DNA from: Galerina marginata
Taxonomy: Eukaryota > Basidiomycota > Agaricomycetes > Agaricales > Galerinaceae
Direction: 5' to 3'
DNA length: 64,000 nt
Assembly: GCA_023014335.1 (NCBI GenBank)
Contig: JAECYW010000036.1
Span: forward strand, 124,001-188,000
The notes beneath the pieces are model-generated. The model was not told the origin of the DNA. It saw only the letters and a program-made list of their open reading frames with translations, and did not search any database. Positions 32,657 to 43,445 of the stretch are shown here, piece after piece (the first letter of the stretch is position 1; the number at the start of each line of letters is the position of its first letter). Position numbers and translations under genes: made by a program.

Positions 32657-35600
32657 TTAGCGAATGAATCTCGTTTGGACGGAAGTGCCTTTGGGGGGAT
32701 GTAGGAAGGTGTAGTCACTTGATATCCGTTTCCATTGTCCGCCTTTGGAGCCTAGCAAGATGGCGAGGTCCCCTTGACCGTCTACCTTGCCAAGAAAAGC
32801 AAGCTCGAGGAAGTCATAATCTTGGCGGGTTTGGAGCGTCAGAGTGATATTCAACGGTTTAGCCAAAGTAATTTCTTGTTCACTATTTTTCATGTGCCAC
32901 TTGCCGGCTGGAATTCTGTAAACCCATAATGGAATACGCAAGCCAAAGTTAGTCAACGCGTAAGACGGGTCAACAATGTCCGTCGATGTCGAGGAGGATA
33001 GTGGCCTGATTGTGAGAGAGGAGGGTTCAGACGAAAAGTTGTCTGGCTTGGCTGCAAGCATGCTGTTGCTGACCGATGACTGTCCCTGCCAGACGAATAG
33101 TCCTATGTCTGCGGTACGTTGGAAAATCTCTACCTGCAATCGATAAAATGCCATCTCCCCTTCACCATAAGCGATGGTAAGTGGAACACCCAATAAACCA
33201 ATGAGAGAATAGGCCATGTCTTCAATCCGGGTTGTCTTCCGCTTTGATAACCACGCAAGAGCATCTCTAGCATGGTCAATCCCAGAATTAAATGTGGTGA
33301 AGTGGTCTGGTGAAATCCCTGTTATATCCGAGACGTGATTCCAGAGATGTTGCTTTAATGCAGAATTAACGATTTTGTCGTTATCATCATCGTTGAAAGA
33401 AGAGGTTGTTATGAGTCTCCATGATTTCCCGAAGAACCTCAGGCTTTTTGGTGCCAAGAGTTCTTGTAAAGTCCAGCCTCGTGTAAACCACTGATCTTTA
33501 CGAAAGCTTGGAACGTCGGTGGTATCGGCAAGGTGCACAATGCAAACCTTGGATTTGGAGTACCAATTGAACATGGATCGAATTGATTCCTCAAGCTCAG
33601 CACTACTGCTTTTGTTAATGCAACCAGAGTCAAACCAAACAAAGCGGCAGGAGCGTTGAGAAGAGATCCAACAAAAGATGATAATCTTTATGAAGCTCGG
33701 AAAGTGGGTTCCTTTTTGATCGGCTGGAAACAGCGCTTGGTATGCCTTCTTTATAGGGTCGTCCAACTGGTCAGTTTGACTTAGTGTGGATTGCACTGTT
33801 CATAACAACAATAATCACCTCAATTGCAATATTTGCACCTTGACTTGGAGAGTCAAATTTGATCAACTCGTGCAGTATGTCTTGATAATCTGCAAATTTT
33901 AATATATCAGTAAATGCCAACTCGCCACCAGGAAGCCATCGATGGGAAAGGATTGAATATGATGTCTCCTGAGTTATCCAGTTTGTGGCAATAGAGTGAA
34001 TGTCTTTCTCAAACACATTTTTGGCACAATGTTCCAGAAATATTGTCGTCTTGTCCAATAAAATAGTCGCAAGAGCACCTCTATGGACAAGTTGCATTTG
34101 TTCAAGATCTAGAAGGAAAATTGGAAGATGATTATGAATGTATGCGCTAATGACGCCATTGATCACTGGAGTAAAAAATATGAGTGACGGAGAGGACACC
34201 ATCTAGCAAATATAGCAAAATTACAGGGGGGGTATGTGTTCTTTAACATGTACGTTGGCAAGAAACAACAAAAAGGAATGGAGTAAAAGATGCACCTTCT
34301 GTAAAATAAAGTAAGCAAAAGATAAATAGCAGGTAATACTGGACAGCAGTACACTTACTCGCTATTGAGATTAAAAAAGGATGGTGAGAGTGAGTGACAG
34401 AAAGCAGAAGAAAAGCAACAGATTCATGTACCAACTGAGAATTTTCATATTTAAGTCAACTCCTTGGAATATTCAATGGATTCACGTACTTCCTGAGAAC
34501 ACAAACCCGTCGCATTTTTGTAAGTAAATTCCTCGGAATATTCAATGGATTCACGTACTTCCTGAGGACAGAAACCCGTCGCATTTTTGTAAGTCAATTC
34601 CTCGGAATATTCAATGGATTCACGTACTCTCTGAGGACGGAAACCCGTCGCATTTTTGTGAGTCAATCCATCGGAATATTCAATGGATTAACGTACTCTC
34701 TGAGGACAGAAACCCGTCGCATTTTTGTAAGTCAATTCCTCAGAATATTCAATGGATTCACATACAGTCTGAGGACAGAAACCCGTCGCATTTTTGTAAG
34801 TCAATTCCTCGGAATATTCAATGGATTCACGTACCGCCTGAGGACACAAACCCGTCGCATTTCTGTAAGTCAATTCCTCGGAATATTCAATGGATTCACG
34901 TACCCCCTGAGGACACAAACCCGTCGCATTTTTGTAAGTCAATTCCTCGGAATATTCAATGGATTCACGTACTTCCTGAGGACAGAAACCCGTCGCATTT
35001 CTGTAAGTCAATCCATCGGAATATTCAATGGATTCACGTACGAACTGAGGACAGAAACCCGTCGCATTTTTGTAAGTCAATTCCTCGGAATATTCAATGG
35101 ATTCACGTACGAGCTGAGGACACAAACCCGTCGCATTTCTGTAAGTCAATTCCTTGGAATATTCAATTAATTCACGTACTCTCTGAGGACACAAACCCAT
35201 CGTATTTTTGTGAGTCAATTCCCCAAAATATTGACTGAATTCACGTACATACTGAGGACACAAACCCGTCGCATTTGTGTAAGTCAATTCTTCAGAATAT
35301 TCAATAGATTCACGTACTCTCTGAGGACAGAAACCCGTCGCATTTTTGTAAGTCAATTTCTCGGAATATTCAATTGATTCACGTACTTCCTGAGGACACA
35401 AACCCATCACATTTGTGTAAGTCAATTCCTCAGAATATTCAATGGATTTATGTACTTCCTAAGGACACACCGTGTTTTCGTTAGAGATTTCACCAACGTA
35501 GCACCCTCACTTACTCTCTGATGACACAACTAAGGGGAGTTTTAATGCCACATTTTTGCCAATATCTGATTGACTCAACGTACGTCCTGAGTTTCCGAAA

Positions 35601-36241
35601 AAAACAACTTCATTAGTTAAACGCCTGCAGTATTCAAGCTACTGTCGCACCAGCTGTGCAGGTATCAACTCCAGTTAGTCGCTTGACACCCAATGGCTAT
35701 ACCGGTTAAGACGCCTCACCGTCTAATGACCGAACAACATTCCATAAAAGTTAGCCGACTTCTAATATATTTGAGGTATCTGAGTCGTGACACACGTTCT
35801 TCAGATGAAATATGAGTCAGAAAGTGCTTTCCGAGCAAGAGGTCTATTCACATACTCCCTAAATGTGATTTACCATCGCCGCAGCGTTGGAAATCATAAT
35901 CTCTGTATTCCATAATTCCACCCACCTCCTGATGCCCAAACTGAGAGGTAAATGTGGGTTTAAACTTTCATTTCGAGAGATAATACTTGCCCACTGATAA
36001 GTCGAGCCAGCATCATAGAGAAAGAGACACAATCAGCATTGTAATAACCACTGCTCAGCATCGGAGAAATCTGCTTGCATCCTAAAGGACACGAGGAGCG
36101 GCAAGGTTACGAACTTGACGTCGTTGACGAATGACATAACTTACAAACTATAAAAATAATGGTATTGCTTCACATTGAGAGGTTTTCTCCCAAATAAACG
36201 GATACCTTGCTCACATGATGAGTCACAGCTTTGTTGGCCAT
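32657..36241 (-). CDS. HET-domain protein with 28 single-codon exons
   Basis: The C-terminal exons (33839-34202 and 32657-33795) encode a HET domain: YSILSHRWLPGGEL, CRFVWFDSGCINKSSSAELE, FRKDQWFTRGWTLQELLAP and MAYSLIGLLGVPLTIAYGEG. HET proteins mediate allorecognition cell death in fungi. Upstream, the start exon 36206-36241 (MANKAVTHHVSK) is followed by 28 exons of exactly 3 nt. They begin at 36145, 36079, 35991, 35926, 35856, 35796, 35720, 35651, 35584 and 35515, then at 35456 and every 69 nt down to 34490, then at 34432, 34359 and 34296. Each has AG before it and GT (GC after 36079 and 35991) behind it, with introns of 55-93 nt. All are phase 0. They read FDWEGNTLDREERYR then LFEGATRREELRK, running straight into MVSSPSLIFF of the next exon. 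The total is 540 residues with no stop. A start at ATG 34202 is the conservative alternative (500 residues). Confidence 0.85.
34435..35514 (-). repeat. Tandem array of near-identical 66-nt introns (69-bp period, 15 units)
   Basis: Fifteen units of 69 bp run from ~34455 to ~35470. On the minus strand each is GTACGTGAATCC...CTGTCCTCAG (66 nt), then one variable triplet. The intron part differs at only a few sites per copy. The triplet takes eight values across the array (GAA, AGA, TAT, CTC, TTC, GGG, GCG, ACT), with all three bases changing. The 5' GTACGT, a TTGACTTAC-like branch region and a pyrimidine-rich CTGTCCTCAG fit fungal splice signals. The outermost copies are the most diverged. As a minisatellite it would be odd for the only free triplet to sit exactly between AG and GT. 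Confidence 0.9.
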
Positions 36242-38035
36242 CTATTCTGGATGTTTAGTAATGATCAATTTCGTCGGTGACTCGATTCAAGCGTTTACCC
36301 TCTAGAGTTTCTGGTTCTAAAATAGTGTTGAGATATATCGTGATCTAAGAAGCACATCCTGACGCACCGCTAACAGCTTGGTTATGTATTCGTCCTTGGG
36401 AGGGTGGAAGCGGAAAGAGGGGAGAAAACGAGTCATCATGCGGTCAATCGTCTACTTAAGCATCAGCCTCTGCGCGATAATCAAATCGATGTCCTGATTC
36501 CTCCACCAGGCTGACAAGTACGGCGCTGGCTGTCACTTGTTGGGATAATTTTAGGGAGCTATTATTATCAAGAGAGTTCAACGCCGGCATGGAAATCAGA
36601 GCGGCCAAAATAAAACAGTTGCCAAGATGGGTTAAGCAGAAGACATAGTTCTCAAAGTAGGAGATCGTTTGGTGGAGGAGCCGCGCATACACTTAGAGGG
36701 CAAAGAGCGAGTCACCTTTGTGCTGCTTACGCGCTCGAAGGATCGTCTAACTGGCCAAATTGGACCCAGATGTACTCGATATAACTGGAAGACTCGGAAT
36801 TGATCATCTTCTTGAACGTACCAATCGGAGTAATGTACAGAGCACCTGACAAGATGTTAACGGGCGGCGGACGTGAACCTCCAGGCAGCTTCACCATCAC
36901 ACCGGGCCTTCATGGAAGAATTGCTGTGCCCATCGCCGCGCCATCACCATCGAATCAGACAAATCACTTCATTTGACTTTCTTCGCCGAAATGAAGGACG
37001 TGAGCCCGCAGAGTAATATTATTATAGTTCTTCGTGATATCACCGAAAATCTTACGATAGATTGGAGTTGTGCTCTCCTCCACCAAATGGAGCGGAGGCT
37101 GTGATTGCAATTGCGACTTGACACGGGCATCCAGTTTACGCCCGCTTTCTGAAGTGTCGATTCGGTGTCGAAAGCGCGTTCCCTGCCCATCCCGCTTGTG
37201 CCCCCGCCTAAGTCAACGTTAGCGGGTGACTGAAGCGTAATTTCGAAGTCGACGACCTTCTTACCTCTTTGAAATTCTCTTTCCGTCCTACCCGCTCTAG
37301 GTTTAGGAGCGCAAGGTGCGAAGAATAAAAAATGGCTTCTGCTATGAAAGGCAGGATGGGGCCCAAGACGGACTGGCAGGGCTGTGCGTAGGCCCTAGGT
37401 ACTTAAGGAACAGAATACGTGGGTTTATGCAGAAAGACAGAAGTGAGTTGTACGTACCTTGGGGTATCAAGGATTTGATAGGGCGTTGATGTTGAACCCG
37501 ACGCCGACGGGCTGGGCACGAGTAACAACGACGAGGTGGGTGGGACGGGCAAGAAGGTGACAGCAGTGATGTCCACTCTTCAACGCTGTGGTCTTTATCG
37601 GACGCCATTGGCCTGGCGGCACGGAATTGTGGCGTCAGATGGCGCAGCTGCGTGATAGACGGTCAAAATCATCGAGTCCTGCTGCTTTCATTAGTATCAA
37701 GTTACGCACTACGCACCTCCCTGTTCTTCGCGTCCGTAGCACATCCCAGCTCCACACACGGCCTGCCATCACACACTCCCTCTCCACCCTCCTTACTCGC
37801 CTAGTCCCGTGCCCGCACATAGGCCGGGCAACTCGCATGTCAGGAAGGAGAACCTTCATCGAGTGTGAAGTTGCAGGTGCAGTCAATCGTATCGTAACCT
37901 CTAGTTATCGGGTAAGGTCGGTTGACATCCAGTATGGTCTACACAGGCTGGTCGGCGTCGAGGTAAACAAGGAGGCTGGCTTAAGGTGATTGCGATTTTT
38001 GTTGAGATTATCGTCTAAAGAGAAGGCCACTAAGG
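36242..38035. other. Interval upstream of the HET gene
   Basis: No gene assigned. A minus-strand stretch about 36745-36900 encodes MVKLPGGSRPPPVNILSG and YITPIGTFKKMINSESSS without stops, followed by a possible 40-nt intron (GTAAGC...CTAAG). The frame 36456-36692 (78 codons) has a hydrophobic segment. These may be parts of a multi-exon minus-strand gene, but I could not find its start or identify a family. Confidence 0.3.
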
Positions 38036-38591
38036 ATGCCGCGCCCGGTAGAACAGTCTCTGGACAGAGCCGTCGATGTTGAGAAACAACCTCCGGAGGC
38101 GTCAAGCAAGCGGCCCGGGGATTTTGATCCAATTAGTCAGCTGCACTCAGTGGTCCCGCGTGATATTGAGTTCGTTGCCACTGTTCCCGACCTGCTATCC
38201 GAGCCTTGCCAGACCCGAGCTGCTAGGGTAGGCATGATAGGCTACTACGGCGACTTGGTAAGTCAATATGCTCTCCTTGTGTGCCTGCAGTTGAGTTAAC
38301 TTTTTGTAGTGGTTTCTCTTCTCCTCTTCGAAAGAAACACTCGAAGATCGAGCATTGAGAATGGATATTATTGAACATGGAATCGGGATCTTCTCAAGCT
38401 CAATCCATTCCATGCGAATAATGGTTCTTTTACCCTCGTTAGGGATTCCTCGGTGGCATAAACCTCGACTGCCACCTCGACCCGGCCTATCATCCAAACC
38501 GCGCATATCAAGTTCTTTGTCCATCTCGGACCTCAGGCCTCAGCGCTTGCGTATTCATGCCTCACTGGTCAGTTTCCTCGGTGCAACATAA
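38036..38591 (+). CDS. Hypothetical protein, two exons
   Basis: The ATG at 38036 opens exon 1 (38036-38257). A 52-nt intron (GTAAGT...TTTTGTAG) joins it in phase 0 to exon 2 (38310-38591), giving 167 residues. The N-terminus is acidic/polar (MPRPVEQSLDRAVDVEKQPP), with a central DLWFLFSSSKETLEDRALRM junction and a basic, Ser/Pro/Arg-rich C-terminus. No domain recognised. The clean splice signals and open junction favour a gene. Downstream DNA (38640-39080) has an Asn/Thr-rich open stretch (NNTIAIDGKVLVSTCFF) that might be further exons if the GTCAGT at ~38573 is a donor. Confidence 0.42.
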
Positions 38592-39740
38592 CCAACGCCA
38601 GCTCAGGCCGACTGCCATCATCCCGGGAGTCTCGAAACTGGGAGCTGGGCGACCCAGGCACGAGCTTGGCACTGTTCGGGCACACGCTCAAGTCCAACCT
38701 CCTCAGCGCCGACTCGAATTCTTCTTGAACTATAGCAGTTACCGCCAACTCCTACCTCCTCACTTCGTTTCACATTCCTCAAAACTTTCTCAGTATCGAG
38801 AACAACACCATCGCCATAGACGGCAAGGTTCTGGTCTCGACTTGCTTCTTCTGCGCCAGTTACATCACTCTTTCCTACTACCCTTCCGTTCATTTACAGC
38901 CCTGCTCCCGGTTCTCTTCCTCCATCCGCATATACACCGTATCCGTAGTCGATATCCTTTCCCATCATTGCCGGGACCACCTCTGCGACCATATCTCCGT
39001 GACTGGAGATCGACGAATGACACTTCATTATACTCTAGGTGTCCGCCAGAGCTGGTCAATAATAAGGCCTCCCCAGCTAACTTACGCGCACTTGTCGTGA
39101 AGTTGATTTCACCATCACGGGCAATACGTACGCCGAGAAAGCGGGAAGTTATACTACGGTGATGTAGTCGTGGAGCTCGACATGTACCGTCTACGTTTTG
39201 GTGCGGTGGAAGCCGGAAGACCGACAATGAGCTCAATACTGGTCAAACATCGACTATATCCAGAACGCTGACGTTCTTCCTCGGACTGCAATTCCTCTTT
39301 TCCTTTTCCACATCGACTTCAGGACAAGCCTGCCGTTCGATCGTGCTCTTCCAAGAGTCACAGCTTTGAAGGTGGGTTCAATGAGAAATAAAATAATTAT
39401 CCTGTTACATTGAAATGGTCAATCCGTGCACTCTAACCAAAAGATAAAGAGATCGGACAAAGGCAACCATTACCGCCATTCTAGGTGCAATAGTTAGTTA
39501 ACACAGACGAGTTCTCCGGCACTTGTATCACGAATCCATGTTAGGACTTTAAGAGAACGGGCGATGCCTCCAACCACGTGAATTCTGACTTAGTCAAAGG
39601 GAAGTGACATATTCGAAGCAAACCAAATGCAAACAAGAATAAGACACGTCCTTCAACTCGACGACACAGAATTTGATTCAACTACTGGTCAATCACTAAA
39701 ATCAGATAACGGCCTTTGCCGCACCAACACCTACAGGACC
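38592..39740. other. Interval with possible further exons
   Basis: Open but unassigned frames at 38557-39162 on the plus strand. See the preceding gene for the possibility that they belong to it. Nothing recognisable from 39250 to 39740 except the first copy of a 27-bp direct repeat (39668-39694). Confidence 0.35.
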
Positions 39741-40073
39741 TCAGGATAAAAAGAGCCATATAAATTGGTCTCGTAATGGACCATCGACAGTGATGTGGGT
39801 CATGGAATCCGAGTCTTCAATCATTATACACTGTCCTCCACCTCCACCGCCACCACCACCACCTCCGCCACCACCCCTCCCTCCCCGATTTCCTGGATTC
39901 CCAGAATGAGGATGCTTCCAACAGGCGGCTCCATCTGCTCCGTCAGCGCCATCATTGCCTCTGTAGCCATTGTAGCCGCCACCGCCCCCGCCGCCCCCTC
40001 CACCTCCACCTCCGCCTCTCCCGTTGGGACAATGTTTTGCTGCTTCTCCCGGTTTTCCTGGAGTTCCGTACAT
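39741..40073 (-). CDS. Small glycine-rich, collagen-like protein
   Basis: The ATG at 40071-40073 opens a 110-residue frame. TATATA at 40205-40212 (minus strand) lies about 130 bp upstream. The protein has collagen-like G-x-y starts (GTPGKPGEAAKHCPNG), a run of about 14 Gly, a second G-x-y block (GYRGNDGADGADGAACW..), PGNRGG, another run of about 14 Gly, and a non-repetitive tail ending PLRDQFIWLFLS. There is no signal peptide in this frame. The two poly-Gly blocks come from GGN-type codon repeats, so the length is probably variable. It could also be a simple-sequence expansion in a non-coding region, but the promoter element and the unique termini argue for a gene. Confidence 0.5.
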   Translation of the reverse strand: MYGTPGKPGEAAKHCPNGRGGGGGGGGGGGGGGYNGYRGNDGADGADGAACWKHPHSGNPGNRGGRGGGGGGGGGGGGGGQCIMIEDSDSMTHITVDGPLRDQFIWLFLS

Positions 40074-43000
40074 AATGCAGAGATTCGACTTTTACAGGAG
40101 GTGAGGACCAAGATGAATGAAAGGAGTAGACAAGTACGCACTGTTAAACGCAGACTAGCACGCAGGTAGGCAAGTAGACTTACGAGGAGTAGCGGTGGAA
40201 GACGTTATATAGGCGTCTTTCATGCCGGTGAACACGAGGCTGCAATGAGGTGATGTTATAGATGTTTTCATTCACCTGTCTTCTTCGGCGAGTCAAGGTC
40301 AATAGTCAACGCTTCAACCTCCTCAAACGGTCTTGCGCCATGCTCCTCATCCCTTCTTTGTTTCTTATCAGACCGCAGTCCCCACAGATTAATTTTGACT
40401 GCATGAGAGTTTCGAACGACAAGGTCTGAGACTAGATTTGGCCTGGGCAACGTAAACTGGCAGTCCCGGTAGGACGTGTGATATAATGCTATCTATAAAC
40501 TTGGTGTCTTCAAATATTGGAAGAAATACGTAGTTGGAAGGCGGGATGGAGAGATACTGAATTAAGAGTGAGGACGGTGGTGGCGCGTCGCGTCGCGATA
40601 CGAGTCACGTGCTCGGTGTCAAGAAAACAACTACCCATCCGAACCATCTTGTCGTAGTCCTTCCCTACGACGACGATCACCGAATTCGATTCAACTAGTG
40701 GTCAATCAATCGTCGTCACGGATGCGCCATTTGTGTCGGCAGCAGCATCTTCTCAGCCCCACCAATGCGTGCGGAAAGACGTCGACCCCAACTCCTCTCA
40801 ATGCTCTCTTCATCACCCTCTCAAGCAGCCATACTGCCTGCGAAGAAAGAGCGACTTTCTACGATCGCCTGCATCATTTCATAAACCAGTTTCCACGATA
40901 GGTCGTTCGTCGGCGCACAAAGGCTCTCCAGCGGGCTTTGCGAAGCTTAGCCTTCCAATCTTCAATGAAGTGGTATCAACGTATGTTTTCTCTCCTTTCC
41001 TCCTCTCCTGGTGCCTCTAACATTCGACTCTAGGACCTCGGATCGGGCTCATCGCTTCTCATTTCCAGCCTCCGTTGCGGACCGTTAGATCCAGGACCTC
41101 TGGGCTGTCGAAAGTAACTGTCAGGCGCAGTCCGCTACTCTATTGGCCCCAACACATCCACCTCGGGCGTCGTGAGGTCAAAGATTGAAGGAGGGGGAAA
41201 CGCCACGAGTTCGTCTACGAATCCGATTTGTCGACGCGGAACGCGAGAGGTTTAGGCGTCTCGACGGTGGTACGAATGTTTCTCTTCTATCCCCCCTTTA
41301 CTTTTTAGATGCTGAGAAAGGCTGATATACCATCGATTGGACAGTTCACCTACCATCTCCGTCGTATTAGGGCCAGCGTGGGACGAGCAGGTTTTCAGCC
41401 CATTCCATATGCATATATGCGTCAAATCTTATTCGTCTTGACCCGAAAAGAACATCTAATAACCTCCGACGGCCCATAACTGAGCAAATTCATCATAACG
41501 GACGAGGTAAATCCAGTTTTGCCTTTTTCGTCCATTGTATGCGCGAACTTAAGCAGTTGAATTGCGTCAGGTTCATATGTGCAACCGGATGTGAAGATTA
41601 TGGAGCACGCTCGTCATTCGCGCCTCAGTTTTCAGCGAGTCCCATGAATCTCGCCGTCGGAGTCTAGGAGTCGAGGAGTCGACGTATATTTACTATCTCT
41701 TTGCTATCTCTTCGTTATCTGAATTCCGTTCTATAGTATTACTATTCGAGGGTCTCAGCTTGCGCGAAGCACATGCATATTATAATATAAAAGATCGCGA
41801 ACGTCTTGTTCATGCCCTTAAGCAGTTCAATTGCGTCAGGTTCAACCGGAATGTAAAGATTTTGGACCAAGCTCGTCATTTGCGCCTCGGTTTCAACGAG
41901 GCCCATGAGCCGGGCCTTCAGAACTTAGGAGTCAAGTACGATGTACGTTTTCTATCCTTTTCTATCTCTCCGTTATCTGAATTCCGTTCTATAGTATTGC
42001 TGTATACGTGTCGGTCCCAGCTGGCGTGAAGCATATAGAAATATCAAGACATTGCGTGTGTACTATGTCCTGCCCATATCCTATATAATTGACATCCCCG
42101 TAGGTCTTCGACTGCATCATCTATCGCGTCGACTAGGTGCTGTATCTCTTCGGCTGCAGGAAATTCTACAAGCCTAGAAAAGCAGAGCAACTGATGAGGC
42201 TACTGGGATCTTCTCATAGCTAGAGTATGCAATAGGTAACTATCTTCCTTCCCCCCCCCTTCTAAGCGGCATAACTAACGATTCATATTATCAGGCGTAT
42301 CCTACACCTGCACCCTTGTGTACCCCTTACCTCTGACGTTTTATAACGATTTTTTCTCTGCCTCAAGGAAGGTTCAGTTCCTCTGATTGCACACCGATCG
42401 AGCGTGCCCAGCAGGGTAGGGTGAGGTTGCCTACCTTCTCCTCGCGACCTCTCGATCGTGAATCCACAGAACTAACTGTTGCACATACGAGCACAGTGAT
42501 GGAGAACATGGGCCTCTAAACCAGTTCTTACGCTCATCTCGTTGCCTGTACGTCGTCTGATCTATACCTATACGTCTTTTCATTTACGAAAGACGTGGTG
42601 GTGCACCCGCTCGGGTGATTGTCAACTCCATCGAGTTGAAAGTGGTACATTATGTACGGAATTCTCGGTCCCAGTTTCTCGACACATTTGGTATCGTTCA
42701 AGAAGCAATTGCAACACCGTATGAGGATGGCGTCATACCCGCCCTTTTTGTCGCTCCTCGTGAGTTCAATGGCATGACATCCCTCTTCGCTTACGAGTAT
42801 TGATTATGATGCCTTCTTTCTTTTGACGATAGGTATTGTAATCCCGTTTCCTCTCGATGTCGAATCGTGCAACGATATCCATGCGTATGAAAGCACGCTT
42901 TCTTGCTCGCACGTCGTCATCTCTTTTTTTCCATTTACTTATCGCTATTGAGATTCCATGAACGCCACAAGTAATGGTATTATACCATTCCAGCTTGCTT

Positions 43001-43445
43001 GAAAGATTCTGCTCTCGTGAGTACCCACATCGAGCAAGCCGTCAAATTAAATCCTAGGTTAACTTGCAGAATTCCTTTTCAGACTTTTCTCTGCGACGGC
43101 AGAATGTGTCTCCTCAATCTGTTCGCAAATAAGGCCCTCGAACGGGCTAAGGACGGTGGGTGTGCTGTCTGAAATGTTCGAAATGGAATGATGAATCAAC
43201 TTGCAGAACAGCATGGTCGAACATTCTGCAATTGTCATCAAGATTCAAAGGCGCATTCGGGTACAGTCCTCTTCCATTGTTGCCACCGCCACAGCTGAAG
43301 TCGAAAATCTATAGGCACAGCATATACTCAACTCGCGTCTGTCCTCGACAACGTCAACATAGTGGAACGAAAAAAAATATAAATACAGATCCGACTTTTC
43401 ATATTTCTTCAGTATCACCAACTCACTCAATCAGCCTCGAATATC
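40074..43445. other. Interval with tandem duplication and unassigned open stretches
   Basis: Apart from the direct repeat at 40682-40708 and the tandem duplication at 41551-42040, I see open stretches that could be exons. Examples are KQFNCVRFNRNVKILDQARH around 41817-41880 (+) and VQEAIATPYEDGVIPALFVA around 42690-42760 (+). No start, stop and splice set joins them. A decayed plus-strand gene is possible. TATAAAT at 43378-43384 belongs to the next gene. Confidence 0.35.
41551..42040 (+). repeat. Tandem duplication, period ~260-270 bp
   Basis: AAGCAGTT(G/C)AATTGCGTCAGG starts at 41551 and 41820. CGCTCGTCATTCGCGCCTC / GCTCGTCATTTGCGCCTC and GTTATCTGAATTCCGTTCTA (41714 and 41972) recur in the same order. 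Two diverged copies; the second keeps an open frame, the first does not. Confidence 0.8.

Noticed and set aside
34200..34202. ATG at 34202 as the true start of the HET gene
   Set aside because: A good acceptor (TTTGCTAG) directly precedes this ATG, and the upstream micro-exons join it in frame to a proper start exon. Kept as the fallback model.
34658..35170. Plus-strand repeat protein of 170 residues (GIFNGFTY.LRT repeats)
   Set aside because: The period is a multiple of three, so any stop-free unit stays open in both directions. The plus-strand reading has no promoter, no unique termini, and the variable codon is better explained as a micro-exon on the minus strand.
34435..35470. CRISPR-like regular array
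   Set aside because: The repeat is 66 nt and the variable part only 3 nt, in a eukaryotic genome beside a HET gene. Splice signals explain the spacing.
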